Notes: generated from the sequence alone by a model not told the origin. A stretch of DNA of 28,029 nucleotides from JACRDV01 sp024860865 [NCBI: Methanobacteriota archaeon] (GCA_024860865.1 JACRDV010000008.1:1-28029); one strand, 5' to 3'; shown: positions 1 to 9,265, counted from the stretch's first letter. A program made the numbers and translations.

Positions 1-536
1 ATTTCTTTTTCAGTCATTCCTGCTTGAATTGACTCAGCTACTTCTTTGAGGCTTCTCTCTGCTATTTCAATCGTCTTTTTTATATTTTCAATTTCTTCGC
101 TATCTTTTATACTTCTTAGTTTCATAATTGGTGTAGAGATATCTTTGTACTTTTTTTCACTTATCCCTAGGTTTTTCAGAGTTCTAATATTAAGAAAATC
201 TTCTTCGATACCGATGTATTTTCTATACGATAATTTTTTTAGAAAGGATTTGAAGGGCGAACCATTCCCTCTTCTAACTTTTTCAATATTATCTTTCACA
301 TTTTCAAAAATCTTTGATTTTAATTCAATTACTTCAAAAGTTGATTTCTCTTCAGCTCCTTTAAAATCTATTGGAGTAACGAAAAGCTTTGAACCTCCCT
401 TAAAAGGGATGATTGCAAAAGATATTTGGGTAGGATAAAAACCCGAGAAGTAGTATATATTCTCCGGTTTTGTTATTACACAGCAAGTCACGTCGTTATC
501 CATCGTCTCATAAAGTTTTTCTAATCTTTTTTTCAT
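1..536 (-). CDS. Xaa-Pro dipeptidase/aminopeptidase, M24 family (5' part, runs off window)
   Basis: I translated this minus-strand frame by hand. It is open from an ATG at 536-534 to the left edge of the window, giving 178 residues with no stop. The N-terminal segment contains NIYYFSGFYPTQ, typical of the creatinase N-terminal domain of M24 peptidases. The last part reads KLRSIKDSEEIENIKKTIEI followed by a segment ending AGMTEKE, which is the linker helix leading into the M24 pita-bread catalytic domain. The metal ligands and catalytic domain lie outside the window. Family members are cytosolic metallopeptidases that release an N-terminal residue before proline. The start is the first ATG after the AT-rich upstream region. 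It is divergent from the BtrH_N remnant. The family call is good; dipeptidase versus aminopeptidase cannot be decided from this part. Confidence 0.85.
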   Translation of the reverse strand, partial: MKKRLEKLYETMDNDVTCCVITKPENIYYFSGFYPTQISFAIIPFKGGSKLFVTPIDFKGAEEKSTFEVIELKSKIFENVKDNIEKVRRGNGSPFKSFLKKLSYRKYIGIEEDFLNIRTLKNLGISEKKYKDISTPIMKLRSIKDSEEIENIKKTIEIAERSLKEVAESIQAGMTEKE

Positions 537-705
537 TTTTAGATGATTACCCCAAAAGTTTTGAGATTAACCTTTTGTCTGATATTTTGAATTTTTTATA
601 TTTTTATTATCTATTATTTTATGAAAAATAATCAATAAAAACTTTATGTTATTAATAAAGAATTTTGATTATTAAATTTAATCCAGAAAAGTGGAGTAAG
701 ATAAT

Positions 706-888
706 TTGGAAAAGCTTGTTGAAGGATTTGCTCATAAGCCAGGTGTTCACTGCATAACTTCAGCTTTAAGAGACGCATTTGAATACCATGGTTTTAAATT
801 TAGCGAAGAGATGGTTTTTGGATTAGATTGGGGTTACCAATCATGGTTTATGGAAGGCCATGTGATGGCCCCTAAATTTCTTCTATGA
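706..888 (+). pseudogene. BtrH N-terminal-domain protein, 3'-truncated remnant
   Basis: A 60-codon frame starts with TTG, 9 nt after a GGAG-like site at about 692-696. It carries the HKPGVHCITSALRDAFEYHG and FSEEMVFGL segments that mark the N-terminal domain of BtrH-like proteins (butirosin biosynthesis protein H family, thought to be acyl-transfer or papain-like). Family members usually run to about 300 residues or more. Here the frame stops right after MAPKFLL, and the 160 bp before the next gene encode no continuation in any frame. The conserved Cys in GVHC is present but most of the protein is missing. I read it as a decayed or rearranged gene; a short functional single-domain protein is less likely. 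Confidence 0.6.
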
Positions 889-1025
889 TTTGTGATTATT
901 CATAAACTTTTTCAGGATATGTAGTGATTGATACTGAGATAATATCTTTTATCGGAATAATTTAAAAGAACAAAACTAAATAAAACCTATGGAATTTGGT
1001 CTATAGATTTTTATCTTATATTCAA

Positions 1026-1035
1026 AAACTAGTTT
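1026..1035. promoter_or_regulatory. 10-bp palindrome at permease promoter
   Basis: The perfect palindrome AAACTAGTTT lies 13 bp before the permease ATG and is followed at once by a second CTAGTTT. A TATA-like stretch (CTTATATTC, about 1013-1021) would place transcription start close to the ATG, so the palindrome sits between TATA box and start, where archaeal repressors often bind. This is an inference from position only. Confidence 0.3.
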
Positions 1036-1048
1036 CTAGTTTGAGATT

Positions 1049-3349
1049 ATGGACACTTTAATATTTGCTTTTAGAAATTTAAAGCGTAGAGGAATAAGAA
1101 CAGCTCTAACAATTTTTGGAATTGCAATTGGCATAGCAACAATTGTAGGACTACTTTTAACTGGAGAAAGCATGTCAGTTCATTTAACTGAGTATGCAAA
1201 AAATGTCCTCAGTGCTGATATTTTCATCAGCTCGATTTCTGGAGAAGGTTTTCCAACAAGAGTAGTGGAATCTATTTCTCAAGTTCCAAACGTTGAAGCA
1301 GTATCTCCTAGAATTTACGTATGGACCGCGCTCAATGGTGAGAAACAATGCCAGATAGTTGGAATTGATCCAATTGCTTCTCAAAAAGCTGGAAAATTAA
1401 AAATAGTCGTTGGACGAGGTTTAACCGAAAAAGATGAATACACAATAGTTTTAGGAAAAGACTTGGCCGAAAGAAAACCTGTAATAAAAGTTGGAGATTT
1501 TGTGCGCGTTTCAGCATCCACAACAACGCAAACTTTTCAAGTAATTGGAATTTCTGAAGAAATTGGAGTTCATTATGGTGGCAATGCTTACATTCCATTA
1601 AGTACTGCGCAGAAAATTTTTAACAAAGAAAAAGCCCAAATGATTCTAGTCAAGGTTAAGGACCTAAATCAAGTTAATGATACTGTTCAAAGACTTAAAA
1701 CAGCATTGAAGAACAAAGCTGAAGTCACATCTGCTAGATATGCAATTGAAAACATCCTTAAAGCATTAAGAGTTGTTTTTGTTTTTCTTTGGGTTGTTGC
1801 AATCGCTGCGGTTGTAGCTGGCGGATTTTGTGTTGCGGATACTATGAACATGACTGTTATGGAAAGAGTTAGAGAAGTTGGAATTTTAAAATCAATTGGC
1901 GGAACTCGTTCAATTATCATGAAGCTTTTCATTTCGGAAGCTCTTATATTGGGAGTTTTAGGTTCGATAGTTGGATTGTTTTTAGGAATTCTCGTTTCAA
2001 TTGAATTTAATCACTTAATTTCTAGATTTGAATTGCCTGGCACTATTTTACCGCTTGTTTTTCCGCCAAAAGCTTTTATTATTGGAATTAGCAGCGGATT
2101 GATTTTAACTCTTATTTTTAGTTTATATCCAGTTTGGAAGGCAATAAAAGTAACTCCAGTTCAGGCCTTGAAAAGCGAATTTTTGAAACCGAGTTTTGAA
2201 AAATCTTTGTTAGAAAAATTCAGCAAATTTTTTACCAATATTAGTTTTGTTTTTGCGTTTAGAAACTTAAGTCGCTATAGATTTCGTTCAATTCTTTTAA
2301 TTTTAGGAATTACATTCAGCATCGGAACTATTTTTGCAGTATTTTTAGTTGGTATGAATTTTAAAACAACTATTGCTAATCATATGAAAGAAGCCGTCGG
2401 TTCCGATATTGCGATGAGTTCAACTGATGGATTTCCACTAGAAACCGTTTCTATTTTAGAAAAAATGCCTGAGGTCGAAGCAGCCTCAAGCAATCTTTGG
2501 AATAGCGCTCCAATAAATGGAGAAAGGCATTTGGTGGTTGGAGTTGATCCAAACCAATATTTGAAAGTTTTAAAAACAGTTATTATAAATGGAAGGTTTC
2601 TATCTGAATCTGATGAGTATTCTATTGTACTTAGTTCGCATTTAGCTGATGAACATTTTAAAGTCAAGGTTGGAGATGCTGTTTTAGTCTCTACTCCAGA
2701 TGGAACTAAACAGTTTAAGATCGTAGGAACAGTTGAGAGCATGATAAATATGGGGCATGTTACATATATTCCCCTTAAAATAGCACAGAAGGAATTTGGC
2801 AAAGATAAAGTTGATGAAATTTTAATCAAAGTTAAAGATATCAAAAGGACAGATGAAATTGCACAAAAGCTAAAGAATCGTTTCAAAACAGCGGTAGTTC
2901 TGACTTCTAAAGAGATGATAGAACAAGCACTCGATATTTTAAATCGATACTATATTTTCCTGCTGTTAATAGGATTGATCTCGATTTTTGTTGTTGCCCT
3001 CGGAATTTTAAATGCAACAACCATGTCAATCTTTGAACGCACGCGTGAGATCGGTATAATGAAGGCTATCGGAGGTTCTCAAACAGAAATTTTAAAACTC
3101 TTTTTAGCCGAAAACTTTTTGATCGGGATCATTGGTGGTAGTTTAGCCTTTGGATTTGGCACTTTATTTGCAGCTGGATTTAAGATTTTAACTCTCAAAA
3201 TGATAGGGTTTACCTTTGATTTATTCATTCCAAAATTTTGGATATTTTATCCAGTTTTAATGGCAGTTTCATTGACAATAACAGCTGGTTTTTATGCAAC
3301 GTATCGAGCAATTAAATTGAAAACTATTGATGCTTTGAAATACGGATAA
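1049..3349 (+). CDS. MacB/FtsX-type ABC transporter permease, tandem-duplicated (766 aa)
   Basis: This is an integral membrane permease of the FtsX/MacB superfamily, the subunit of an ABC system for lipoprotein, peptide or envelope-stress export. The chain has two homologous halves, about residues 1-375 and 395-766. Each half begins with FAFRNL, a basic stretch and a transmembrane helix, then an external MacB-PCD-like domain (SADIFISS... and SDIAMSS... are equivalent), then three transmembrane helices with the FtsX signature (ERVREVGILKSIGG in half 1, ERTREIGIMKAIGG in half 2). About eight membrane segments are predicted, so one chain may replace a permease dimer. It has no ATPase on its own strand; the nearest is the convergent one at 3416-4120, so sharing is likely but inferred. 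The ATG start follows a weak GAG and a nearby TATA element, so the leader is short. Substrate unknown. Confidence 0.85.
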   Translation: MDTLIFAFRNLKRRGIRTALTIFGIAIGIATIVGLLLTGESMSVHLTEYAKNVLSADIFISSISGEGFPTRVVESISQVPNVEAVSPRIYVWTALNGEKQCQIVGIDPIASQKAGKLKIVVGRGLTEKDEYTIVLGKDLAERKPVIKVGDFVRVSASTTTQTFQVIGISEEIGVHYGGNAYIPLSTAQKIFNKEKAQMILVKVKDLNQVNDTVQRLKTALKNKAEVTSARYAIENILKALRVVFVFLWVVAIAAVVAGGFCVADTMNMTVMERVREVGILKSIGGTRSIIMKLFISEALILGVLGSIVGLFLGILVSIEFNHLISRFELPGTILPLVFPPKAFIIGISSGLILTLIFSLYPVWKAIKVTPVQALKSEFLKPSFEKSLLEKFSKFFTNISFVFAFRNLSRYRFRSILLILGITFSIGTIFAVFLVGMNFKTTIANHMKEAVGSDIAMSSTDGFPLETVSILEKMPEVEAASSNLWNSAPINGERHLVVGVDPNQYLKVLKTVIINGRFLSESDEYSIVLSSHLADEHFKVKVGDAVLVSTPDGTKQFKIVGTVESMINMGHVTYIPLKIAQKEFGKDKVDEILIKVKDIKRTDEIAQKLKNRFKTAVVLTSKEMIEQALDILNRYYIFLLLIGLISIFVVALGILNATTMSIFERTREIGIMKAIGGSQTEILKLFLAENFLIGIIGGSLAFGFGTLFAAGFKILTLKMIGFTFDLFIPKFWIFYPVLMAVSLTITAGFYATYRAIKLKTIDALKYG

Positions 3350-3415
3350 AATTTATTAAAATCATAAATGTTAAAGAATTACTCTAAAATTAAGTGAACA
3401 AAAAATAGTTAAACA

Positions 3416-4120
3416 TTAACTTTTAAATCTTTGAGTTAAATAAACTTCTCGGTCAACCAATCCATCTTTTAAATATACAATTCTGTCCGAATTTTTCGCA
3501 ATATACTCAGCATGTGTTACGATGATAACAGTTTGGCCGTACTTTTGGTTCAACTCTTTAATTAATTTGATAATTTCAGTTCCAGTTTTTGTATCTAAGT
3601 CTCCAGTAGGTTCATCTGCTAAAATAATAGCTGGTTTATTTGCAAGAGCTCGAGCAATTGTAACTCTTTGTTGCTCTCCGCCACTTAATTCATCCGGCTT
3701 GTGATTTAGTCTGCCTTTTAAACCAACTAGCTCTAATAACTCAGCTGCTCTTTTCTCACGCTCTTTTTTTGGGATATTTGCAAAGGTCATTGGAAGTTCA
3801 ACATTTTCGAGAGCTGTTAAAGTTGGGATGAGATTATAAAATTGAAAAACAAAACCAATTTTTTCGCATCTAAGCAAAGCAAGCTTATTTTCACTGAGCT
3901 TTGTCACGTCAGTACCATCAATAATGACTTGTCCATCAGTTGGTCTATCTAATGCACCAATCATGTTTAACAATGTGGTTTTCCCGCAGCCTGAGGGACC
4001 CATAACTGATAAAAATTCTCCTTGTTGAACTCGTAGGTTAATTCCACGCAAAGCTGGAACCTCGACTTTACCTAGCTTATAAACTTTTGTCAGATTTTTA
4101 GTTTCAACTATCTCAGCCAT
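3416..4120 (-). CDS. ABC transporter ATP-binding protein, LolD/MacB type
   Basis: A 234-residue cytoplasmic ATPase that powers the adjacent FtsX-type permease. It shows Walker A GPSGCGKTT (about residue 42), the Q-loop in FVFQFYNLIP, the signature LSGGEQQR, Walker B ILADEPTGDLD and the switch histidine in IIVTHAEY. The GDLD after Walker B and the KVYKLGKVEVPAL opening are typical of the LolD/FtsE/MacB branch. Its length is normal for the family. The ATG overlaps the stop of the upstream permease by 8 nt, so the two are translationally coupled. It is the last gene of the minus-strand operon that starts at 8377 and converges on the plus-strand permease ending at 3349. Confidence 0.93.
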   Translation of the reverse strand: MAEIVETKNLTKVYKLGKVEVPALRGINLRVQQGEFLSVMGPSGCGKTTLLNMIGALDRPTDGQVIIDGTDVTKLSENKLALLRCEKIGFVFQFYNLIPTLTALENVELPMTFANIPKKEREKRAAELLELVGLKGRLNHKPDELSGGEQQRVTIARALANKPAIILADEPTGDLDTKTGTEIIKLIKELNQKYGQTVIIVTHAEYIAKNSDRIVYLKDGLVDREVYLTQRFKS

Positions 4121-6491
4121 ATCTCAAAGCCTCAACGGGTTTTAATCTAGATGCCTTCCAAGCCGGATAAAAACCAAAAACTACTGCAAGCACTATTGCA
4201 AAGATAAACCCGCCAATAATCAGTTGTATAGTAATAATTGGTCCAGTATAAATTTCACCCATCTCACTGCTAAATCCGCGTCCAAGTTCCCAAGCGCCAA
4301 CGTACCCAAGTACTATGCCTGTAATCCCTCCCAATATACCTATTAAAAGATTTTCTTGTATGAAAATTTTCATCACAAGCCACTCTGTGGCTCCAATGGC
4401 TTTTAGGATTCCTATTTCACGAGTGCGCTCCCAAACTGACATGCTCACAGAGTTTTGTATGCCAAGAGCTGCAACTAAAATCGCTAATGCTGCTATCGAA
4501 ATGAAAAAGTACCAAAACGTTTGTATTCCCTTTTTAACCTGGTCTAAAATTTGACCGAGATTTACTATGTCTGCTTTTTTACCCAAAGCTAATTTTAGTT
4601 TTTGAGAGGTCTCCTCTATTTTGTTAACATCTTTTACTTTAACATAAATTCCAGTGGCTTTCTCTTCTTTGCCTAAAATTTTTTGTGCGGTTTTTAGTGG
4701 AATCCAAACACTGCCTTTAATCTCGCCACCAGGAGGTCCAAACATAGCTTCTGTTGAAATTCCAATCACAGAAAATTCTTCAGTACCGGTAAATGTATCA
4801 ATTCGAATTCTATCACCAACATCTACTGTGAGAAGTTTTTCAGCCAATGTTTTACTCAATATTATGCTTCGATCATCAGTTGAAGTTAGAAATCTGCCCT
4901 TAATAATATTAACTTTCGCACCAACAGCTTGATAAGACTCCGGTTCAATCCCAAGCAAAACAACTTTAAAACCACTGATTGAAACTATCTGCCAGATATT
5001 TGGGGAGGTCTTTTCAATATTAGGCATTCTCTCGACGCCCTCAACAATAGATATAGGAAGTTCTCCAGACCCTCCTTGTGGTCCAGCCTGAGCTTTCGGA
5101 GACACTATTACGTCAGCTCCAATCATGCTTTTAATTTCATAAATTACATGCGATTGTACGAGCAATCCTAGTGACCAGATAGCAATCACTGATGCAATTC
5201 CAGCGCTTATACCTAACACAGTTAGAGTAGTTCGAAATTTTCTACGTGAAAGATTTCGAGCAGCAGTAGGAAAAAGCTTTAGAAGAATCTTTAGTGGATA
5301 GGCCAAAACTTCGAGGAAGCGCAAAAATAATCTATAAATTCTATTTCTATGTGGAGTTTCATAACTAGGTCTCAGCACTTCCAATGGCCGTACTTTTGAA
5401 GCTTTCCAAGAGGGATATAATCCGAAGAAGATTGAGAGAGCTAAACCAAGTCCAATTGCAACAGCCAGAGCTCTGTAGGAAAGCGCTATTGAAACTTGCA
5501 TAAAACCAAATGTTCGAGGCATAAGCTCCTCTATGGCTAATGTAAAACCAAAGCCAAGTAAAACTCCAAAAAAGCTCCCGAGAATTCCGATGATATTAGC
5601 CTCTATCAAAAATATTTTAATGATGGTTAATCCTCTTCCACCAATGGCTTTAAGAATAGCAATTTCTCGCAAGCGCTGTGTAACTGACATCATCAGCGTA
5701 TTTGATATTAAAAAGCCACCAACAATTATTGAAACAGCTGCGATTGAAACCATAAAAGTATTTAGCTGGCGAGTAATCTCTGCAATCGAAGTAAGTTGTT
5801 CCTTTGATGCCTCAATATTGACTTTATTGCCTAGCGAACGCTGAAGGCGATTCGTTGCTTCATCAACTTTCTCATGGTTCTTTATCTTCACTAAAACTCG
5901 AGTAATTTTGTCTTTTTTGTCAAACAGTTTTTGTGAAGTTTCAAGTGGTATATAACCCACATACCCAAAGTTAGTCACATCTTCGCAAAGCCCAATTACC
6001 AGAAATTCTTTGTCACCAGCAGACGTCGTGATTTTAATGCGATTCCCAACATCAGTGTTCAAATGATCTTTGCTTGCAACATTCTCTGATAAAACTATAC
6101 TAAAGGTATCAGTTGACTCTAAATCTCTTCCTTTGATTATTTTTAAAATACGCAATTTTCGAATTTCTTTAGGTTCAAGCCCTATTAACATAAAAGAAGT
6201 ATCTTTAATCCGAACAAATGTAGAGAACTCCGAGCTAACACCTTCAACATCTGGCAATTTTTCAATAGTAGTGGCTAAAGTTTGGGGTAAATCGCCACCA
6301 GTTGTACTTGAGATGAAAAGGTCAGCAATTATAACTTCTTTAACTTGTTTAGTAACCTCAGCCTGCATGCTTTCGCCAAACGATATCAAACTAAAAATGG
6401 CAGCAATACCGATAGCAATTCCAAGTACAGTTAAAGCCGTCCAAAATTTTCTTCGTAATAAATTACGAGCTGCTAAAGAAAAATATACCAA
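4113..6491 (-). CDS. MacB/FtsX-type ABC transporter permease, tandem-duplicated (792 aa)
   Basis: This permease is homologous to the one at 1049-3349 and again consists of two MacB-PCD/FtsX units (about residues 1-375 and 410-792). The half-starts LAARNLLRRKF and TAARNLSRRKF are clearly equivalent, and the FtsX signatures are QRLREIAILKAIGG and ERTREIGILKAIGA. About eight transmembrane segments are present with two extracytoplasmic domains between them. The frame is open up to 6551, but I place the start at TTG 6491: a GAGGT site (6499-6503) lies 7 nt before it, and the resulting N-terminus VYFSLAARNL matches the other family members. The start is 33 bp after the stop of the CWB2 protein, and the 3' end overlaps the ATPase ATG by 8 nt. 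The operon order secreted protein, permease, ATPase suggests export or envelope remodelling involving that secreted protein. Confidence 0.87.
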   Translation of the reverse strand: MVYFSLAARNLLRRKFWTALTVLGIAIGIAAIFSLISFGESMQAEVTKQVKEVIIADLFISSTTGGDLPQTLATTIEKLPDVEGVSSEFSTFVRIKDTSFMLIGLEPKEIRKLRILKIIKGRDLESTDTFSIVLSENVASKDHLNTDVGNRIKITTSAGDKEFLVIGLCEDVTNFGYVGYIPLETSQKLFDKKDKITRVLVKIKNHEKVDEATNRLQRSLGNKVNIEASKEQLTSIAEITRQLNTFMVSIAAVSIIVGGFLISNTLMMSVTQRLREIAILKAIGGRGLTIIKIFLIEANIIGILGSFFGVLLGFGFTLAIEELMPRTFGFMQVSIALSYRALAVAIGLGLALSIFFGLYPSWKASKVRPLEVLRPSYETPHRNRIYRLFLRFLEVLAYPLKILLKLFPTAARNLSRRKFRTTLTVLGISAGIASVIAIWSLGLLVQSHVIYEIKSMIGADVIVSPKAQAGPQGGSGELPISIVEGVERMPNIEKTSPNIWQIVSISGFKVVLLGIEPESYQAVGAKVNIIKGRFLTSTDDRSIILSKTLAEKLLTVDVGDRIRIDTFTGTEEFSVIGISTEAMFGPPGGEIKGSVWIPLKTAQKILGKEEKATGIYVKVKDVNKIEETSQKLKLALGKKADIVNLGQILDQVKKGIQTFWYFFISIAALAILVAALGIQNSVSMSVWERTREIGILKAIGATEWLVMKIFIQENLLIGILGGITGIVLGYVGAWELGRGFSSEMGEIYTGPIITIQLIIGGFIFAIVLAVVFGFYPAWKASRLKPVEALRYG

Positions 6492-6498
6492 AATTTTT

Positions 6499-6503
6499 AC
6501 CTC
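6499..6503 (-). promoter_or_regulatory. ribosome binding site fixing the TTG start of the permease
   Basis: GAGGT on the minus strand lies 7 nt before TTG 6491. No comparable site precedes the longer start at 6551, which would also overlap the previous gene. Confidence 0.6.
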
Positions 6504-6523
6504 TAAATAAAAAAAATACAAAT

Positions 6524-8377
6524 TTAAACGCGAACTACTTTGATATCCCAAGCTCGCAAGTAATCTTCAGTTTCTTTCGGGATAATTTTTCCAAACACTA
6601 CAATGCGTTTAACATCTTTATCAAAAATATATCCTTCAACATCTTCTGGCAATTCAGGCCCTTTACAAACAAAGATAGGAGCGAGATTAATTTGAGCCAA
6701 TGGCACTAGCCCTTGCGAGAATTTGGGCAAACTTTCTTGAACTAGAAAAACAGTTGAGGTTTTTATGATTAAGTTAGCAAATTCTTCTCCAACCTTAACT
6801 GAAGTTTCAACGATATCTTTGCCATTTATTATCTGAACTTGAACGCCAAGCATTTGAAGCTGTTGTGCAATAGATGTTATAGAAGCATTTCCTCGATAGA
6901 TTAAAATTGCTTTTTTAGAGCGCAATTCAGCTAAAGCAGCCTTTGTTTGAGTTGGCAAAGCATCGCTTGAGACGAACAAAATTGGGGACTGTAATCTAGC
7001 AGCTAGTGAGCCCGCACTTAACTGAGTTGGGACATCATTTCCATAAACTAGAACAGCTGTGGTGGATGAACCCCATTTTTTTAATGCAAAATTTGCAGCA
7101 GTTTCTGTTCGATCAACGCCAAAAATTCTTTCAACTTCAAAGCCAAGTTGTTTAAGTTGATTTTCAACTTCACTAGAAACTGCTTGATTTCCACCTACAA
7201 TTGTTATTTTAGCCAAACCAGAACTTTTAGCCTTTAAAAATAATTCAGTATCACTTACCGAAAGTCCATCGCTCCTAACTAAAAAAACAGGAGAGCCTTG
7301 AACAGCAGCATAAGTTCCTGCCACAATTGAATCGCATAAAATATCTTCTCTAGCAACATAGGCTAAACTAGATTTTTGAGGCTCGAGAGAAGGGTCTATT
7401 GGAATCTTCAGCTGGAAAACCGTGAATTTATGAGTGACATAGAATTTCCCATCAATTTCTGGTTGAGAAGATGTAAACTTGAGAGTTGGGAAATCCCCCA
7501 AAGATGGAGTTGAATATTCATAGGTTTTACCATCATATGCAAAGCTTACTGTCAATGGATCGATTTCAATATCGCCGGCCCTAATAACTGTGGATTCTAC
7601 ATAAATAGACCTTGAAGCATAAGGCCCAATTTCAAATGGAATTGTAAGAACCCAGTTATCCCCTTGGATTATCGGTTCAATTTCTTTGGTTTTGATGTAG
7701 TCTCCAGTCACTTCAAAATCCCGGAAATATTTTGCAGGCAAACTTAAAACTGCTTGCGCTTGAAAAACTTTGTAGTAAATTCCTTTGGTTATAGTTCCAT
7801 TTATTATCGGGAAATATCCAGCTGTCCAAGTTTTTAAATTTCCTTGTATATTTATCAGAAATTTTATTCTATCTCCAACTTGAATTTGCGAATCTTTCAC
7901 AACATAGAAATTTCCAGAGCGCTCAAGTTTTGCTGCTTTACCACTTGCTACAATTCCTTCGCGGATAAAAAGCAACGGCTCTCTATTAGTATTTACATCA
8001 AATTTTAATTCTTCTTTCCATTTTCCTTTCCTTTGTCCATCGAGGTAGATATCCCAGCTATACTCTGATCTAGCAGGAGTTTCAGAAATTTTAGATGGCT
8101 CTGGATAATCAGTTTTAACATCAAAAGACCCTTTTACAACTTCATAAATTGGTTTAGTAAGAGTAAATGTAGCTCCTGAGGAAGCAAAGTTTGTGGCTGA
8201 AATAGTAACGCTTGCTTTTTGCTCGCTTAATTCGCTAAAAGGAGTTAGTTTTGTTTCAATCGTTTCGAATTCTTTAACTTCTAGAGTAGGTTGTGCATAC
8301 AAAGCATGGGCGGGATAAGATGAAATGATTACGAGTCCAGCAATTAAAATACCGAGATACTTTATAACAATCACCAT
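6524..8377 (-). CDS. Secreted protein with three C-terminal CWB2 (cell-wall-binding 2) repeats
   Basis: A 617-residue exported protein. Residues 1-27 form a signal peptide (hydrophobic GILIAGLVIISS then AHALYA). Residues about 30-310 are beta-rich and resemble the adhesion-like or COG1361-like domains of archaeal surface proteins, but I do not recognise a specific family. Residues about 325-617 contain three repeats of the CW_binding_2 type: FLVRSDGLSVSDTEL, then RIFGVDRTETAANFA with LSAGSLAARLQSPILFVS, then a third ending VVFGKIIPKE. CWB2 repeats anchor proteins to surface polymers in bacteria and also occur in archaea with S-layers. AGGT precedes ATG 8377 closely; GTG 8374 would have better spacing. 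It is the first gene of the operon with the permease and ATPase downstream and is probably an extracytoplasmic partner of the transporter. Confidence 0.8.
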   Translation of the reverse strand: MVIVIKYLGILIAGLVIISSYPAHALYAQPTLEVKEFETIETKLTPFSELSEQKASVTISATNFASSGATFTLTKPIYEVVKGSFDVKTDYPEPSKISETPARSEYSWDIYLDGQRKGKWKEELKFDVNTNREPLLFIREGIVASGKAAKLERSGNFYVVKDSQIQVGDRIKFLINIQGNLKTWTAGYFPIINGTITKGIYYKVFQAQAVLSLPAKYFRDFEVTGDYIKTKEIEPIIQGDNWVLTIPFEIGPYASRSIYVESTVIRAGDIEIDPLTVSFAYDGKTYEYSTPSLGDFPTLKFTSSQPEIDGKFYVTHKFTVFQLKIPIDPSLEPQKSSLAYVAREDILCDSIVAGTYAAVQGSPVFLVRSDGLSVSDTELFLKAKSSGLAKITIVGGNQAVSSEVENQLKQLGFEVERIFGVDRTETAANFALKKWGSSTTAVLVYGNDVPTQLSAGSLAARLQSPILFVSSDALPTQTKAALAELRSKKAILIYRGNASITSIAQQLQMLGVQVQIINGKDIVETSVKVGEEFANLIIKTSTVFLVQESLPKFSQGLVPLAQINLAPIFVCKGPELPEDVEGYIFDKDVKRIVVFGKIIPKETEDYLRAWDIKVVRV

Positions 8378-8484
8378 ATTAACCTGACATTTGATTTATA
8401 AAATGTTTTCTCCAAATTTCCTTTACCTATAAATCAGGCAGTTTTAAGATTCGGATAATTTTTATTCTTTTAGCATAATTCTTT

Positions 8485-8738
8485 TTGGATAAAAGTTATT
8501 CTAAGGGAGGTAATCGCAAAAATGAGACTAAATTTGCCATCAAGGCATTAAAATTGTACTTTGAATTCTTAATGGAAAAAAATTAATAATTTCGATCCCG
8601 AAAGTTGTAAAAGAAACTTTTGAGAAAGAGGATATCTTTTTGAAAAGGCTAAAGGAATATAGAGAAACTTCAATAAAAAACGAAAAAGAATGGCAGAAGT
8701 GGTGGGACAATTGGTGTAAAGAAGTGTTCAAAATTTAA
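8485..8738 (+). pseudogene. Frameshifted remnant of an unidentified gene
   Basis: There is no intact gene in 8378-8856, but the plus strand reads like coding sequence in two overlapping frames. Frame A (8479-8583) gives NETKFAIKALKLYFEFL then a stop. Frame B, from about 8565 to TAA 8736-8738, gives LNGKKLIISIPKVVKETF and a charged tail ending WWDNWCKEVFKI. Joining the two at about 8568 yields one amphipathic, charged C-terminus of about 80 residues. A GGGAGG site sits at 8505-8510 but leads only to a short ORF. I do not recognise the family; the KALKLYFEFL piece faintly recalls the N-terminal domain of tyrosine recombinases, which is not enough for a call. Confidence 0.35.
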
Positions 8739-8856
8739 TGCCTTTTAGATTAAAAATTTTCAGAAAAGAAAACTAAAGGTGGTAAATGGGAACTTGCATA
8801 TATGAAGACTAAAAAGAAATTGTGTTAATCCACATTAAACTTGTTGGGTTGAAAAT

Positions 8857-9162
8857 ATGGAAAGATGCATCTTGTGCAAAGGAGAATTAGAAAAGCATAA
8901 AGAAGTTAATGAAGGAGTAGGAATAAAGGGATGGAAATGTAAAAAATGTGGAGAAACGTTCTTCCCTTCAAGCGAAATGTTAAAGTGGGAGGTACTTACT
9001 GGTAAAAGAGGTTTAGTAAGAAAAGTGAGAAAAATAGGAAATTCTATAATAGTAACTTTACCTAAGAAACTTGTAAAAGAAGAAGATATCCATAAAGATG
9101 ATTATATTTTATTTGAAAGAACAAAAAAAGGGATGGCACTAAAAATTATACATGGAGAGTAA
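8857..9162 (+). CDS. Zinc-ribbon plus SpoVT/AbrB-like DNA-binding protein
   Basis: A 101-residue protein with two parts. Residues 1-45 are a YgiT-type zinc ribbon with Cys pairs CILC and CKKCG followed by ETFFPSSEM. Residues about 50-98 form a swapped-hairpin AbrB/MazE-type fold: RKVRKIGNSIIVTLPKKLV followed by the acidic turn KEEDIHKDDYILFERT. Such fusions are archaeal transcription regulators or antitoxin-like proteins. No toxin gene is adjacent. The ATG follows a weak GGGTTG region. It stands alone between the debris at 8485-8738 and the convergent regulator ending at 9266, about 100 bp away. The fold call is good; target and role are unknown. Confidence 0.8.
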   Translation: MERCILCKGELEKHKEVNEGVGIKGWKCKKCGETFFPSSEMLKWEVLTGKRGLVRKVRKIGNSIIVTLPKKLVKEEDIHKDDYILFERTKKGMALKIIHGE

Positions 9163-9265
9163 ATTATTCGACATTCAAAAATTTAATCTTTTATTTTCTT
9201 CATAATCATTTTTTATGAGACAAGAAAATTATAAAATTTTTAAAAATATCTTTAGATTTGGAGTT

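Noticed and set aside
46-438. 130-codon plus-strand open frame
   Set aside because: It is antisense to the M24 peptidase, whose conserved motifs read on the minus strand without stops; the plus-strand product is low-complexity Phe/Ser/Leu.
8540-8731. 63-codon minus-strand open frame
   Set aside because: It is antisense to plus-strand text with better protein character (KVVKETFEKEDIFLKRLKEY) and has no ribosome site.
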